DNA of 64,000 nucleotides, taken from NCBI RefSeq assembly GCF_904849725.1, contig NC_058518.1, positions 509,503,225-509,567,224 on the forward strand. Reading direction: 5' to 3'. The translations under genes were made by a program, and so were the position numbers. Position 1 is the first letter of the stretch. Every line of letters begins with the position of its first letter. The notes under the pieces are model-generated. The model ran no database searches and had not been told where the DNA came from. It saw nothing but the letters and a program-made list of their open reading frames with translations. The stretch comes from Hordeum vulgare subsp. vulgare (Eukaryota > Streptophyta > Magnoliopsida > Poales > Poaceae). Positions 12,021 to 24,021 of this stretch are shown piece after piece.

Positions 12021-15000
12021 TACAGAAATTCTACGTTACTTCTGATCCACAATATGTCAACCACATATACCTGTCAGAAATTCTATAGTGCTCCTACTCA
12101 CTTCTTTGGAAATACAAGTTTCTCATAAACCTTGTACACACCCAAAATCTTTGATCATCTCATCAAAGTGTATATTCCAACTCCGAGATGCTTGCACCAG
12201 TCCATTGAAGGATCACTGGAGCTTGCATACTTGCTAGTATCTTTAGGATCGACAAAACCTTCTCGTTGTATCACATACAATGTTTGCTCAAGGAAACCGT
12301 CGAGAAAACAATGTTTTGACATCCTACGTGCAATATTTCATAAATAATGCATCAACAACTAACATAATTCTAACAGACCTTTAGCATCGCTACGAGTGAG
12401 AAAGTCTCATCATAGTCAACTGTTTGATCTTGTCGAAAACATCTTTGCGACAAGTCGAGCTTTTCTTAATAGTGACTTATCACCATCATCGTCTGTCTTC
12501 TTTTAAAGATCCATTTTACCCAATAGTCCCATGACCATCAAGTAGTTCTACCAAAGTCTACACTTTGGTTTCACACATGGATCCTCTCTCGGATTTCATG
12601 GCTTCCAGCCATTTGTCGGAATCTGGGCCCACCATCGCTTTCTCCATAACTCGTAGGTTCACTGTTGCTCAACAACATGACCTCCAAGACAGGGTTACCG
12701 TACTACTCTGCAGCAGTACGCGACCTTGTCGACCTACGAGGTTTGTAGTAACTTGATTCGAAGCTCAATGATCACCATCATCAGCTTCCACTTCAATTGG
12801 TGCAGGCGCCACAGGAACAACTTCCTACGCCCTGCTACACACTGGTTGAAGTGATGGTTCAATTACCTCATCAAGTTCTACTACCCTCCCACTCAATTCT
12901 TTCGAGATAAACCTTTTCTCGAGAAAGGATCCTTTTCTAGAAACAAACACTTTGCTTTCGGATCTGAGATAGGAGATGTACCCAACTGTTTTGGATATCC
13001 TATGAAGATGCATTTATCCGCTTTGGGTTCGAGCTTATCAGACTAAAACCTTTTTCACATAAGTTTCGAAGCCCCAAACTTTCAAGAAACGACAGTTTAG
13101 ATTTCTCTAAACCTCAGTCTATACTGTGTCATCTCAACGGAAATACGCGGTGCCCTATTTAAAGTGAATGTGGTTGTCTCTAATGCATAACCCATAAACG
13201 ATAGTGGTAATTCGATAAGATACATCACATCATGCACCATACTAAATAGTGCGTGGTATGACGTTCAGACACATCATCACACCATGATGTTCCAGGTGGC
13301 ATGAACTGTGAAACAATTTCCACATTGTCTTAACTGTGTACCAAAAACTCGTAACTCAGATATTCATTTCTATGATCATATCGTAGACAGTTCATCCTCT
13401 TGTTACGACGAACTTCACTCTGAAACAGAATTGAACTTTTCAATATTTCAGACTTGTGATTCATTAAGTAAATACTCCTGTATCTACTCAAGTCGTCAGT
13501 GAAGTAAGAACATAATGATATCCACTGCGTGCCTCAGCACTCACTGGACTGCATACATCAAAATGTATCACTTCCAACAAGTTACTATCTTGTTTCATCT
13601 CAATGAAAACAAGGCCTTGCTCATGTGGTATGATTTGCATGTCACTAGTGATTCGAAATCAGGTGAGTAAAGATCCATCAGCATGGAGCCTCTTCATGCA
13701 ATTCATACTAACATGACTCAAGCGGCAGTGCCACAAGTAAGTGGTACTATCATCATTTAACTCGTATCTTTTGGCACCAATGTGTAACACTACAATCGAG
13801 ATTCAATAAACCATTGAAGGTGATTATTCAAGCAAATAGAGTAACCATTATTCTCTTGGAATGAATAATCGTATTGCAATAAACACGATCCAATCATGTT
13901 CATGCCTAACGCAAGCACCAAATAACAATTATTTAGGTTCAACACCAATCCCGATGGTAGAGGGAGCGTGCGACGTTTGATCATATCAACCTTGGAAACA
14001 CTTCCAACACGTATCGTCACCTTGCCTTTAGCTAGTCTCCGTTTATGTCGTAGCTTTCATTTCGCGTTACTAATCACTTAGCAACCGAACCGGTATCCAA
14101 TACCCTCATGCTACTAGGAGTACTAGTAAAGTACACATCAACATTATGTATATCAAATATACTTCTTTCGACTTTTGCCAGCCTTCTTATCTACCAAGTA
14201 TCTAGAGTTGCTCCGCCTCAGTGACTGTTCCCCTTATTACAGAAGCACTTTGTCTCGGGTTTGGGTTTAATCTTGGGTCTCTTCATTAGCGCAGCAACTG
14301 TTTTGCCGTTTCACGAAGTATCCCTTCTAGCCCTCGCCTTTCTTGAAACTTAGTGGTTTTCCAAACCATCAACTATTGATGCTCCTTCTTGATTTCTACT
14401 TTCGCAGTGTCAAACGTCGCGAATCGCTCAAGGATCATTGTATCTATCCTTGATATGTCATAGTTCATCACGAAGCTCTCAAAGCTTGGTGGCAGTGACT
14501 TTTGGAGAACCATCACTATCTCATCTGAAAGATTAGCTCCCACTTGATTCAAGTGATTGTCGTACTCAGACAATCTGAGCACATGCTCAACGATTGAGCT
14601 TTTCTCCTTTACTTTGTGGTCAAAGAATCTTGTTGGAGGTCTAGTACCTCTTAACAAGGGCACAAGCATGAAATCACAATTGCATCTCTTCGGAACATCA
14701 CTTATGTTCCGTGACGTTTTACAACGTTTTCGGCGCCTTGCTTCTAAGCCATCAAGTATCTTGCACTGAACTACCGTGTAGTCATCAGTAATGTGTATGT
14801 CGGATGTTCATAGCATCCACAGACGACGCTCGAGGTGCAGCACACCGAGTGGTGCATTAAGGACATAAGCCTTCTGCGTAGCAATGAGGACAATCCTCGG
14901 TTTTACAGACTCAGTCTGCAAAGGTTGCTACTATCAATTTTCAACTAAATTTTCTCTAGGAACATATAAAAACAGTAGAGCTATAGCGCAAGTTACATCG

Positions 15001-16223
15001 TAATTCGCAAAGACCATTAGACTATGTTCATGACAATTAGTTCAATTAATCATATTACTTAAGAACTCCCACTAAAAAAGTACATCTCTCTAGTCATTTG
15101 AGTGGTACATGATCCAAATCCGCTATCTCAAGTCCGATCATCACGTGAGTCGAGAATAGTTTCAGTGGTAAGCATCCCTATGCTAATCATATCAACTATA
15201 CGATTCATGCTCGACCTTTCGGTCTCATGTGTTCCGAGGCCATGTCTGCACATGCTAGGCTCGTCAAGCTTAACCCGAGTGTTCCGCGTGTGCAACTGTT
15301 TTGCACCCGTTGTATGTGAACGTTGAGTCTATCACACCCGATCATCACGTGGTGTCTCGAAACGACGAACTGTAGCAACGGTGCACAGTCGGGGAGAACA
15401 CAATTTCGTCTTGAAATTTTAGTGAGAGATCACCTCATAATGCTACCGTAGTTCTAAGCAAAATAAGGTGCAAAAAGGATTAAAATCACATGCAATTCAT
15501 AAGTGACATGATATGGCCATCATCACGTGCTTCTTGATCTCCATCACCAAAGCACCGGCACGATCTTCTTGTCACCGGCGCCACACCATGATCATCCATC
15601 AACGTGTAGCCATCGTGGTTGTCGTGCTACTCATGCTATCACTACTAAAGCTACATCCTAGCAAAATAGTAAACGCATCTGCAAGCACATATGTTAGTAT
15701 AAAGACAACCCTATGGCTCCTGCCGGTTGTCGTACCATCGACGTGCAAGTCGATATTTCTATTACAACATGATCATCTCATACATCCAATATATCACATC
15801 ACATCGTTGGCCATATCACATCACAATCATACCCTGCAAAAACAAGTTAGACGTCCTCTAATTTTGTTGTTGCATGTTTTACGTGGTGACCAAGGGGTAT
15901 CTAGTAGGATCGCATCTTACTTACGCAAACACCACAACGGAGATATATGAGTTGCTATTTAACCTCATCCAAGGACCTCCTCTGTCAAATCCGATTCAAC
16001 TAAAGTTGGAGAAACCGACACTTGCCAGTCATCTTTGAGCAAAGGGGGTTACTCGTAACGATGAAACCAGTCTCTCGTAAGCGTACGAGTAATGTCGGTC
16101 CAAGCCGCTTCCATCCAACAATACCGCGGAATCAAGAAAAGACTAAGGAGGGCAGCAAAACGCACATCACCGCCCACAAAACCTTTTGTGTTCTACTCGA
16201 GAAGACATCTACGCATGAACCTA
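12021..16223 (-). pseudogene. Element A internal domain: decayed gag-pol
   Basis: Minus-strand relic of a BARE/Angela polyprotein, cut by many stops and indels. Recognisable pieces, from the 5' side: a gag fragment at 14373-14669 (FVMNYDISRID, LRLSEYDNHLNQ, corresponding to LKMSGYSNRLAE in element C); a protease/pre-integrase piece at 13790-14020 (MTIRVGSVSKV, LVLNLNNCYLV); an integrase-RT spacer piece at 12825-13013 (SKVFVSRKGSFLEK, LSGRVVELDEV); then RT traces around 12130-12350. None could yield a working protein. The same broken order recurs in element B at 46950-51175, so this is a fixed non-coding internal domain rather than private decay. Confidence 0.8.
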
Positions 16224-16236
16224 GCTCATGATGCCA
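16224..16236 (-). promoter_or_regulatory. Element A primer-binding site, variant
   Basis: On the minus strand TGGCATCATGAGC follows the 5' LTR after one spacer base. Against the canonical TGGTATCAGAGC it has one substitution and one inserted base. Element C has the same variant (62440-62452); element B has the canonical form. Confidence 0.7.
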
Positions 16237-16237
16237 C

Positions 16238-18047
16238 TGTTGGGGAACGTCGCATGGGAAACAAAAAATTTCCTACGCGCACGAAGACCTATCATGGTGA
16301 TGTCCATCTACGAGAGGGGATGAGTGATCTACGTACCCTTGTAGATCATACAGCAGAAGCGTTAGAGAACGCGGTTGATGTAGTGGAACGTCCTCACGTC
16401 CCTCGATCCGCCCCGCGAACAATCCCGCGATCAGTCCCACGATCTAGTACCGAACGGACGGCACCTCCGCGTTCAGCACACGTACAGCTCGACGATGATC
16501 TCGGCCTTCTTGATCCAGCAAGAGAGACGGAGAGGTAGAAGAGTTCTCCGGCAGCGTGACGGCGCTCCGGAGGTTGGTGATGATCTTGTCTCAGCAGGGC
16601 TCCGCCCGAGCTCCGCAGAAACGCGATCTAGAGGAAAAACTATGGAGGTATGTGGTCGGGCAGCCGTGAGAAAAGTCGTCTCAAATCAGCCCTAAAACCT
16701 CCGTATATATAGGTGGGAGGGAGGGGAGGAGGCAGCCTCAAAACCTAAAGGTTTGGCCGAAATTGGAGGTGGAGGAGTCCTACTCCAATCCTACTTGGAG
16801 TAGGATTCCACCTTCCCACTTGGAAACTCTTTCCACCTTGTGTTTTTTCCTTCTCAAACCTTATGGGCCTTAGTGGGAACTTATTCCAGCCCACTAGGGG
16901 CTGGTTTATCTCTTCCCATAGCCCATGAGACCCCTTGGGGCGTGACACCCCTCCCGATGGTCCCCGGCACCCCTCCCGGCACTCCCGGTACACTACCGAT
17001 GAGCCCGAAACTTTTCCGGTAATGCACGAAAACCTTCCGGTAACCAAATGAGGTCATCCTATATATCAATCTTCGTTTCCGGACCATTCCGGAAACCCTC
17101 GTGACGTCCTGATCTCATCCGGGACTCCGAACAACATTCGGTAACCAACCATATAACTCAAATACGCATAAAACAACGTCGAACCTTAAGTGTGCAGACC
17201 CTGCGGGTTCGAGAACTATGTAGACATGACCAGAGAGACTCCTCGGTCAATATCCAATAGCGGGACCTGGATGCCCATATTGGATCCTACACATTCTACG
17301 AAGATCTTATCGTTTGAACCTCAGTGTCAAGGATTCGTGTAATCCCGTATGTCATTCCCTTTGTCCTTCGGTATGTTACTTGCCCGAGATTCGATCGTCA
17401 GTATCCGCATACCTATTTCAATCTCGTTCACCGGCAAGTCTCTTTACTCGTTCCGTAATACAAGATCCCGCAACTTACACTAAGTTACATTGCTTGCAAG
17501 GCTTGTGTGTGATGTTGTATTACCGAGTGGGCCCCGAGATACCTCCCCGTCATACGGAGTGACAAATCCCAGTCTTGATCCATACTAACTCAACGAACAC
17601 CTTCGGAGATACCTGTAGAGCATCTTTATAGTCACCCAGTTACGTTGCGACGTTTGATACACACAAAGCATTCCTTCGGTGTTCGTGAGTTATATGATCT
17701 CATGGTCATAGGAACAAATACTTGACACGCAGAAAACAGTAGCAACAAAATGACACGATCAACATGCTACGTCTATTAGTTTGGGTCTAGTCCATCACAT
17801 GATTCTCCTAATGATGTGATCCTGTTATCAAGTGACAACACTTGCCTATGGCCAGGAAACCTTGACCATATTTGAACAACGAGCTAGTCAACTAGAGGCT
17901 TACTAGGGACAGTGTTTTGTCTATGTATCCACACAAGTATTGTGTTTCCAATCAATACAATTATAGCATGGATAATAAACGATTATCATGAACTAAGAAA
18001 TATAATAATAACTAATTTATTATTGCCTCTAGGGCATATTTCCAACA
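16238..18047 (-). repeat. Element A 5' LTR (reverse oriented)
   Basis: 1810 bp, TG...CA, about 99.4% identical by hand count to 4102-5911. It is adjacent to the PBS and followed by TSD TTCAT. Confidence 0.93.
16704..16711 (-). promoter_or_regulatory. TATA box in element A 5' LTR
   Basis: TATATATA (minus strand context cctatatatacgg) about 470 bases before the LTR's U5 edge. BARE-1-type LTRs are known to initiate transcription from TATA boxes in this part of the LTR. Equivalent strings lie at 4568-4575, 42279-42286, 44859-44866 and 51654-51661. Confidence 0.45.
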
Positions 18048-18052
18048 TTCAT

Positions 18053-19573
18053 GAATTAGGTAAAATAACTTGGTGTTTTCAATCAAACATTGCTAACCTT
18101 TTAAAATTGTTGTATTTCAAACATGTTGTAATGCAAGTTTAGTATTTTCTCCATAATCTAGTGCACACAAGATGGCTCAGTGCAAAAAAAATTCACTTTT
18201 TAAGCCTTTTTTTCGTTTTCTTTATTTATTTTCAAAATGGGGGCAAACTTGAAGTGTTGATCATTGATACAAAAAAGTTTGAAATTCCTACATTCTTTGT
18301 CCCATATTCATTCACCACCAATATTATAGCATAAATTATTTTTTTGTAATTTTTAGTACCAAACTATATCACACTTATAGTTTTAATTTGGGAAATTTCT
18401 TATAATTCATGAAAAGTCAACTAAATAGATGGAATATAGCAATGGTACCCTAAAATTAATGAAACTTGGTCATTGGTTATCCAATGTGACCTACTTTTGA
18501 TGAAAAATGAAATGGAACAAATTTCAAAACTATTTGAGACACTTCCTTGAAAAAAAAGTTATTTATAGGGATTAAAAAATGAAAAATTTGCTTTTTACTA
18601 CCAAATAATTCCAAATTCCTATGAAAACATTGTTCACAATGGTAACACAAGTAGTTGTACCAAATTTGTACAAATAATTATGGACTATGTCATGTATGTG
18701 GCTCATTTTCATGTGCATATGCCTTGGAATCCACACAAGTTCATACTAGATACATCATTTCGTGAAGGTTTTTATTTAAACATGTTATACTACAAAGATT
18801 AGTATTTTCCCCACAATCTAGTGCACACAAGATGGCTCCATGCAAAATAATATCATTTTTGAGCAATTTATTTATTTTCAAAATGGTGTCAAACTTCAAG
18901 TATTGATCATTGATACAAAAAGGCTTGGAATTCCTACTTTCTTTGTTCCATATTCATTCACCACCAACATTAGAGTACAAAATATATTTTTGCAATTTTT
19001 ATGATCAAACTACATCACACTTGTAGTTTAAAATTGGCATTTTCTCATAATTCATGGAAAATCAACTAATTAGATGGAATATAGCATTGGTACTCTAAAA
19101 TTGCTGAAATTTGATGAGTGGTCATCCAATGTGAGCTAATTTTGGTGAAAAATTAAATGGAATAAATTTCAAAATTATTTAAGGCACTTTCTTCACACAA
19201 AAAAGTCATTTATAGGACTTGTAAAATGGAAAATTTGCTATTTACTATCAAATATTTGCAGATTCCTATGAAAACATTGTCCATAATGGTAACACAAGTA
19301 GCCGTGCCAAATTTGTATAAATAATCGTGGATTATGCCATGTATGTGGTCGTTTCTGTGACCATAATGGGGTCAGACTTGAAGTGTTGACACTATTTTTG
19401 TTTGAAACTTCTTACTTTGCTACTTCCAAGTTCATATACTTTCCATAAAATGTGCACACATAGAATATCCAGATGTACACGTCAATTTTTTGTTCAGAAT
19501 TTTGTGACATTTTGAAATGTTTTCTCTATAGAAGGAGCATATGCTACCATGTTCCAAAGTGAACTTCCGTAAC
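18053..19573. repeat. AT-rich DNA with two imperfect ~650-bp tandem units
   Basis: No gene. A unit starting near 18117 (aaacatgttgtaatg...agtattttctccataatctagtgcacacaagatggctc) recurs near 18776 with scattered changes. Landmarks inside the unit (ttgatcattgatacaaaaa; cctatgaaaacattgt) repeat about 645-665 bases apart, and a partial third copy (gtcagacttgaagtgttga) starts near 19371. It looks like a decayed tandem duplication inside an unidentified element. Confidence 0.6.
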
Positions 19574-19576
19574 TAA

Positions 19577-20868
19577 GAGCAACTTCAACCGCGCGACCTA
19601 TTTCCTATCCATTTGGTTCTCCATAGACAAAAAAAGATGGCCCAACACGCCGATGCAAGCCCAAATCATATCCGCCACATGTCTGTGTCAACCCATTTCC
19701 GACCCAAATTTGGTTTGGATTTCGTCCTTGTGGACACAAACCGAACGCGTCGCGTCCTCACCGCGTCGGCCTCGGGTCCACCTGTCGGCCGCACAACCAC
19801 TACCCGCGGTCGTATTAAACGCAACCACCAACCTCGGGCCACGTGGCAGTGGCTGGAAACTATCGGTCGTCGTCCCTTTTAATCGAAACATGCGGCGGGG
19901 CCGGCCTCATCCACTTTTCCTCCCCATGCCCATCTGGCCACACTTGCGCCCTCGCCGGCGGCATCCCGCGTACACGTCCGACTCCCCAAACTGGGAGGTT
20001 TGGTTCGCCATGAAGCACGAGCAGGAACGCCTCCACTGCGTCCAGCTCGATCCGGCCGTCCCATCGCCGCCCCTTGAGGTGAAGTTAGAGGAGCAACAGC
20101 AGGAGGAGGCTCCCTACCAGGCCGCCCTCGAGGAGGCACTGGCCTATGCTAACGAGGAGAGCAGGCGCGACGAGGACGCGCACTAGGAGGGCCTCTAGGA
20201 AGCCCTCGTACTGTCTGCGGTGGGCGACTGCGTCCTGCCTCCTCCTCCGCCCAAGGTGAAGGCACAGGAGCGCCGGTCGAAGCGCTACAAGTGGAAAGAC
20301 CAGCTCTAGGAGTGGGTGCCTGCGCCTCCCATCCGGCTTGGGGCCACACCGAAGAAGGAGACGACGTATCTCTTGCACTGGAAGACGCGCCCGTTGGCGG
20401 AGGAGCATGCCCAGGCCAAGGCGCAGATGACGCTAAAGCGCCGCTGGGTAGGAGCGTTGGGAGAGGGAGGCGGAGGAGTGGGCCCGACAGCCTGCGCCCC
20501 AGCCGCCAACGCTACCGCCACGGGACACTGCTTAAGCCTTGGAGGTGGCATTCCTCTCGTCTGGGCCGGCGCGAGAGCTCATCGACCTCATCGCCCCCCA
20601 TAAGGATGAGGACGACGCCACCTAGGGCAGGCCATGCAGCGAAGACTTTTGTATATTTATTTAAGTTTATGTGGACTTGGGTCAGCTTTTGACCGTGTTT
20701 TAATGTTTAATTATTAAAGCCTGAACAGTTTTTTAAGCATCAGTTTAAAATTTAGATCGAGAACTACGGTTGGATGAATTAGTCAATCCATTTACAAAAC
20801 CGAACACCAAAATCTGCTCGACCAATCTAAACAAATAAAAAAAATAGATTACACGGTTGGAGTTGCTC
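19577..20868 (+). mobile_element. PIF/Harbinger-like TIR element 1
   Basis: The left end GAGCAACTTCAACCG (19577-19591) and the inverted right end GAGCAACTCCAACCG (20854-20868, reverse complement) match at 14 of 15 positions. They are flanked by TAA on the left (19574-19576) and TGA on the right (20869-20871), a near-match to the 3-bp T(A/W)A duplications of PIF/Harbinger elements. It carries a gene-like cargo (19890-20625) but no transposase, so it would be non-autonomous. Superfamily assignment is inferred from TIR style and TSD only. Confidence 0.65.
19890..20625 (+). pseudogene. copy 1 of TIR-element gene family, three in-frame TAGs
   Basis: One frame stays aligned from ATG 19890 (MRRGRPHPL) to about 20600. 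It shows YTSDSPNWEVWF (19971-20006), a Glu/Gln-rich stretch, YQAALEEALAY, GDCVLPPPPP (about 20224-20253), then EWVPAPPIRLGATP and YLLHW. TAG codons at 20184-20186, 20196-20198 and 20307-20309 each fall where the sister copies have Gln or Glu, consistent with CAG-to-TAG or GAG-to-TAG change. A frameshift near the end leads to the tail LIDLIAPHKDEDDAT, stop at 20623-20625. The N-terminal WHL region seen in copies 2 and 3 is missing. Function unknown; no catalytic motif recognised. Confidence 0.55.
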
Positions 20869-20871
20869 TGA

Positions 20872-21109
20872 GCAACAACTCAGGCGACACACACGTATCG
20901 ACCAGAAAAAGATCCAGGACAACATTTTTTCTAGCATCCATGGCTCACCAGGCTACCACCTGCCTCGAGTCGCTGTTCCCCTTTTCACCATAGCTGCGTG
21001 AGCAACTCTACCGTCACGATTTCCTCAAGCGACCATGTACCTTATTTCATTCTTTAATGAGGTATAGGTTTACACAACAACCTCCCACATGCATGATTGC
21101 ACGGGGTGT
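20872..21109. other. spacer, nothing recognised
   Basis: Short unassigned interval between TIR elements 1 and 2, with no open frame or repeat I can name. Confidence 0.4.
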
Positions 21110-21506
21110 TAAGAGCAACTTCATTGAAGCGACCCAAATCGTACTTTCGTATCCGTTTCGATCGGCACGAACAAAAATAAAAATTCAGTGTGCCGATCCA
21201 ACCTCAAAACACATCCGCGATACCCAAATCGTCTGTTCGCGTTCGTTTGGATTGGCACGAACAAAAGTGAAAGTCCAATGCGCCGACCCAAACTCAAAAC
21301 GCGCCCGCGGACCCATTTCCGACCCAAAATTGCGCCTGAAATGCGTCAACGCGGGAGCGACGCGTGCCTTCAAATTTCCACGTCCGTCCACACGTGGCGC
21401 CCGGTCAAAGCCAACATTGTCTTTATTAACGACGACCGCCCATCGCGGGCCCACGCATCAACGACCCACATGCGTCCTTTTTTATTCCGAGTGTGTGTGT
21501 GTGCCG

Positions 21507-21521
21507 GGGGGGGGGGGGGGT
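21507..21521 (+). repeat. poly-G run
   Basis: An uninterrupted run of about 15 G beside a gtgtgtgtgtg stretch, just upstream of the copy 2 gene. A likely hotspot for length variation and base-calling error. Confidence 0.8.
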
Positions 21522-21599
21522 GCTCATCCTCTTCCAGAAGTCGTCCCCATCCACATCTAGCCATCCGTTGCTCCCCGTCGGTGGCAAATCCTAGTCACC

Positions 21600-22547
21600 A
21601 TGGGTTTCTTCTCCAGCAAAGACAAGGGTAAGTCCTTCGCCGTCCCTATTCACACGCTCCCGTCGTCGGCGTCTTCCTGTCCGCCTCGCTAGCGGGTCAG
21701 CGTACCAGTGCACCAGGCGAGGTGGCGCTGGGAGCACCGCATCCCCCTCCCGTACCCCGATGTAACGCTACCGCACGACTGACATTTGGATCCGGAGAGG
21801 ATCCGAGTGCCAGCGGTGACGCGGTCGGCGTGGGCGCATGCGGAGGAGGTGAGGCGTCGGCGGGAGCAGCTGACGCCAGAGCAACGACATAACCCCATCT
21901 ACACTGCAGACTCCCCCGACTTGGAGGCCTGGTTCGTGTGGGAGCACGAGGAGCAGCGTTGGCGTGGCGTCCGCGACATGGTGGCTGGACCGCCACCGCC
22001 CCTCATCGTGCGTAAAGAAGACCTGAAGGTGGAGGCCGCGTACCAGAACACGTTGGCGGCTGTCGTGCGTGCAAGTGAGGAGGAAGCACGCCTCAAGGAG
22101 GAGGAGGAGAAGGAGAAGGAGAAGGAGGCCTACCAGGAGCATCTCGCGGAGGCCATGGCGCTCTTCGATGCTCGCGACTGCGTCGTGCCGCCACTGGCCC
22201 CGTCGTCCCTCGCCGAGCCAGGGTTGCTGGTCCTTAGGGCCGAGTTGTACGCCAGTCAGCGCGCTACATGTCTGATTGGGTGCGACGCTGGAAGAGGAGG
22301 CGGTCTGCCTGGAGCATTCGCGGCAGCGACAGGTGTCGGAGGAGGACGCAGAGGCCGAGTGGATCGAGCTGATGGAGCGTGAGGCGAAGGTGAGGAGGAG
22401 GAGCGACTTGTTGCCCAGTGAGCGCCGGTGCAATCACCAGCGGACGACGTTGCCGCCTCCTGAGAGACGGCCTTCCCCTGGGCTGGCCCGACACCGACGC
22501 TCGTCGACCTCACCGGCCTCGACGACGATGACGAGGAGGACGCGTAG
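21600..22547 (+). pseudogene. copy 2 of TIR-element gene family, two stops and frameshifts
   Basis: ATG at 21600 follows a caaatcctagtcacc leader and opens MGFFSSKDKGK. In the same frame there is a TAG near 21690 and a TGA at 21780-21782, exactly at the Trp of the family motif D-W-H-L (TGG to TGA). The frame then reads RIRVPAV, RRRREQLTPEQR, YTADSPDLEAWF (21900-21935), EHEEQRW, a charged EEEARLKEEEE run, YQEHLAEAMALF and RDCVVPPLAP. Beyond about 22260 the frame is lost; a shifted frame gives EEDAEAEWIELME, and a third frame gives the tail FPWAGPTPTLVDLTGLDDDD with stop TAG 22545-22547. GACAAG|GTAAGT at 21624-21635 resembles a splice donor, so the first part may be an exon. Function unknown. 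Confidence 0.6.
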
Positions 22548-22835
22548 GACAGCGTGCCTCCTCGTTTTTAGTTTATTTAATTTTATGTTTAATATAATAA
22601 GAACTATCGCCCGCCTTCCAGTCCGACATTAAATGTTTAACTAATGATTTATATATTTTCAAAATATTTATTATGATTTTTTTTTGCATTACCTAAAAAT
22701 GGATCGCTCGTCGCATTGGCGTAAGTACCAACCCAATTACAAAATCGAACACGAATGTCTGCCGGGTCGACTCAGATAGACAAAATGCGGACGTAACGTG
22801 CGTCCGCTTGGGTCGGCTGGTTGGAATTGCACTAA

Positions 22836-23419
22836 AGTGTTCGAACTAATTATTCATAGACTAATTAAGCAACATTTTATCACTGGTCTACGAGATCTAC
22901 GCTTTTCTTGACAAATAATAAAGTGATCTTCGCCGACCAATGGCTTACAATTATACCTGGGCAAAATTCGAGCCGGGCCAGGCCTAAGACCGGGTAAAAA
23001 AACCATGGTACAAAAAGGAGACCCAAGTCCGGTCTGGCCTAACTTTTGGACCCAAGCCCGGACCGAGACTGAAAAGCCCGGCCCGGCCCGATGTAGGCAT
23101 AAAATTGGTTTTTTTAGACCTGAGCCTGGCCAGGTAAACCCGACGGGCTCAAAATCTAGGCCCGAGCCCAATCCGTGGGCAAGATCGGCGGATATCCGAT
23201 GGACAGATATACTTACGATGCTGTCTCTCTATATATATAGGATAAGTTCTGGGCCAGACGTGTGTTGTCAACTTGTCATTATAATCCAAGGGCTACACCC
23301 ACCCAAGGATTTGCCTCGCGCGCATTTCTTGGCTGCTCTCATGTCCACGCACGCGTGTGTTCAGACACTTTTCCATGGTAGTACGTGCGTGCTTTGGCTT
23401 GGTCGTGCATTTGGTCTTT
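22836..23419. repeat. spacer with a GC-rich GGCCCGG repeat patch
   Basis: About 22958-23205 is dense in gccgggcc / cccggcccggcccg / aggcccgagccc, with roughly mirrored ends (ctgggca... and ...gtgggcaag). It looks like a small decayed inverted-repeat element, but no clean TIR or TSD was found. The rest of the interval shows nothing recognisable. Confidence 0.3.
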
Positions 23420-23421
23420 TA

Positions 23422-23585
23422 CTTCCTCCGTTCCTAAATACGGAGTGTAAGTCTCTTTAGAGATTTTATTAAAAAATACATACGCAACAAAATAAGTAAA
23501 CTTACGTTTTCAAATATATTTATATACAACCGTATGAAATTTTTAATAATTTTTTTTAAAAAGTTATATTTAAAAACGGAGGAAG
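23422..23585. mobile_element. Stowaway MITE (164 bp)
   Basis: TIRs cttcctccgttcctaaata and, inverted, cttcctccgtttttaaata flank an AT-rich core; the TA target duplication is at 23420-23421 and 23586-23587. TIR sequence and TA target are diagnostic for Stowaway (Tc1/Mariner-derived) MITEs. Non-coding. Confidence 0.93.
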
Positions 23586-23587
23586 TA

Positions 23588-24018
23588 CGCGACAGAACGG
23601 TAGGTTGTAGTACGTGCTAGTGTCGTCAATCAAATGTCTGTACCTGTCGTTCGCACCGACGGCGACAAGGACGGCACAACCAGCAGCTGTCCGAAAGAGC
23701 CAGTCTCGTCATGTTGTCTTGGAATATTCACGATGACGAGGCCGATCGATGGAAGAAACAGGTCAAGTAGGACTACTCTCGAACCAAACAGCAACAGCTT
23801 GATTCTTCTTTACACGCATGCACACACACTGGTAAGGTCCAATAATGCTAGACATAAAAAACTTACAAATGTTTGCTTAACCTTCCAAACTAACTCTTCT
23901 CTTCCCCTGATTTTCAGTGGGGTGGAGCCCCTCATCCCTCAATTACCAATCACAATCTTACACATCAGTTTGTACGTAAAATCTTTACGTAAGCCTTTGT
24001 AGGTGTAGCATTACTCGG
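23588..24018. other. spacer, nothing recognised
   Basis: Unassigned low-repeat sequence between the MITE and TIR element 3. The 122-codon plus-strand frame at 23634-24002 has no recognisable motif. Confidence 0.35.
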
Positions 24019-24021
24019 TAA

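Larger units (their letters stand above)
4102..18047 (-). mobile_element. Copia element A (BARE-1/WIS/Angela type), non-autonomous
   Basis: Complete LTR retrotransposon in reverse orientation. LTRs at 4102-5911 and 16238-18047 (1810 bp each) are bounded by TG...CA, and the flanks carry the 5-bp target duplication TTCAT (4097-4101 and 18048-18052). My hand comparison of the LTRs finds about 10 substitutions and two 1-base indels (about 0.6%), implying a recent insertion (a few hundred thousand years at the usual grass rate of 1.3e-8; rough). Without nested element E the internal domain is about 4.97 kb and encodes only broken gag, protease, integrase and RT relics. Family assignment rests on the LTR sequence, the tRNA-Met PBS and the polypurine tract. 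Confidence 0.93.
21113..22832 (+). mobile_element. PIF/Harbinger-like TIR element 2
   Basis: Left end GAGCAACTTCA (21113-21123) pairs with right inverted end GTGCAATTCCA (22822-22832) at 8 of 11 positions; TAA flanks both sides (21110-21112 and 22833-22835). Subterminal sequence on both sides is rich in gacccaaa / gtccgtttgg-type strings like those of elements 1 and 3. The cargo gene lies at 21600-22547; no transposase is present. Confidence 0.6.

Noticed and set aside
22958..23205. A defined MITE in the GGCCCGG-rich patch
   Set aside because: Ends look roughly mirrored but no clean TIR pair or target duplication could be fixed.
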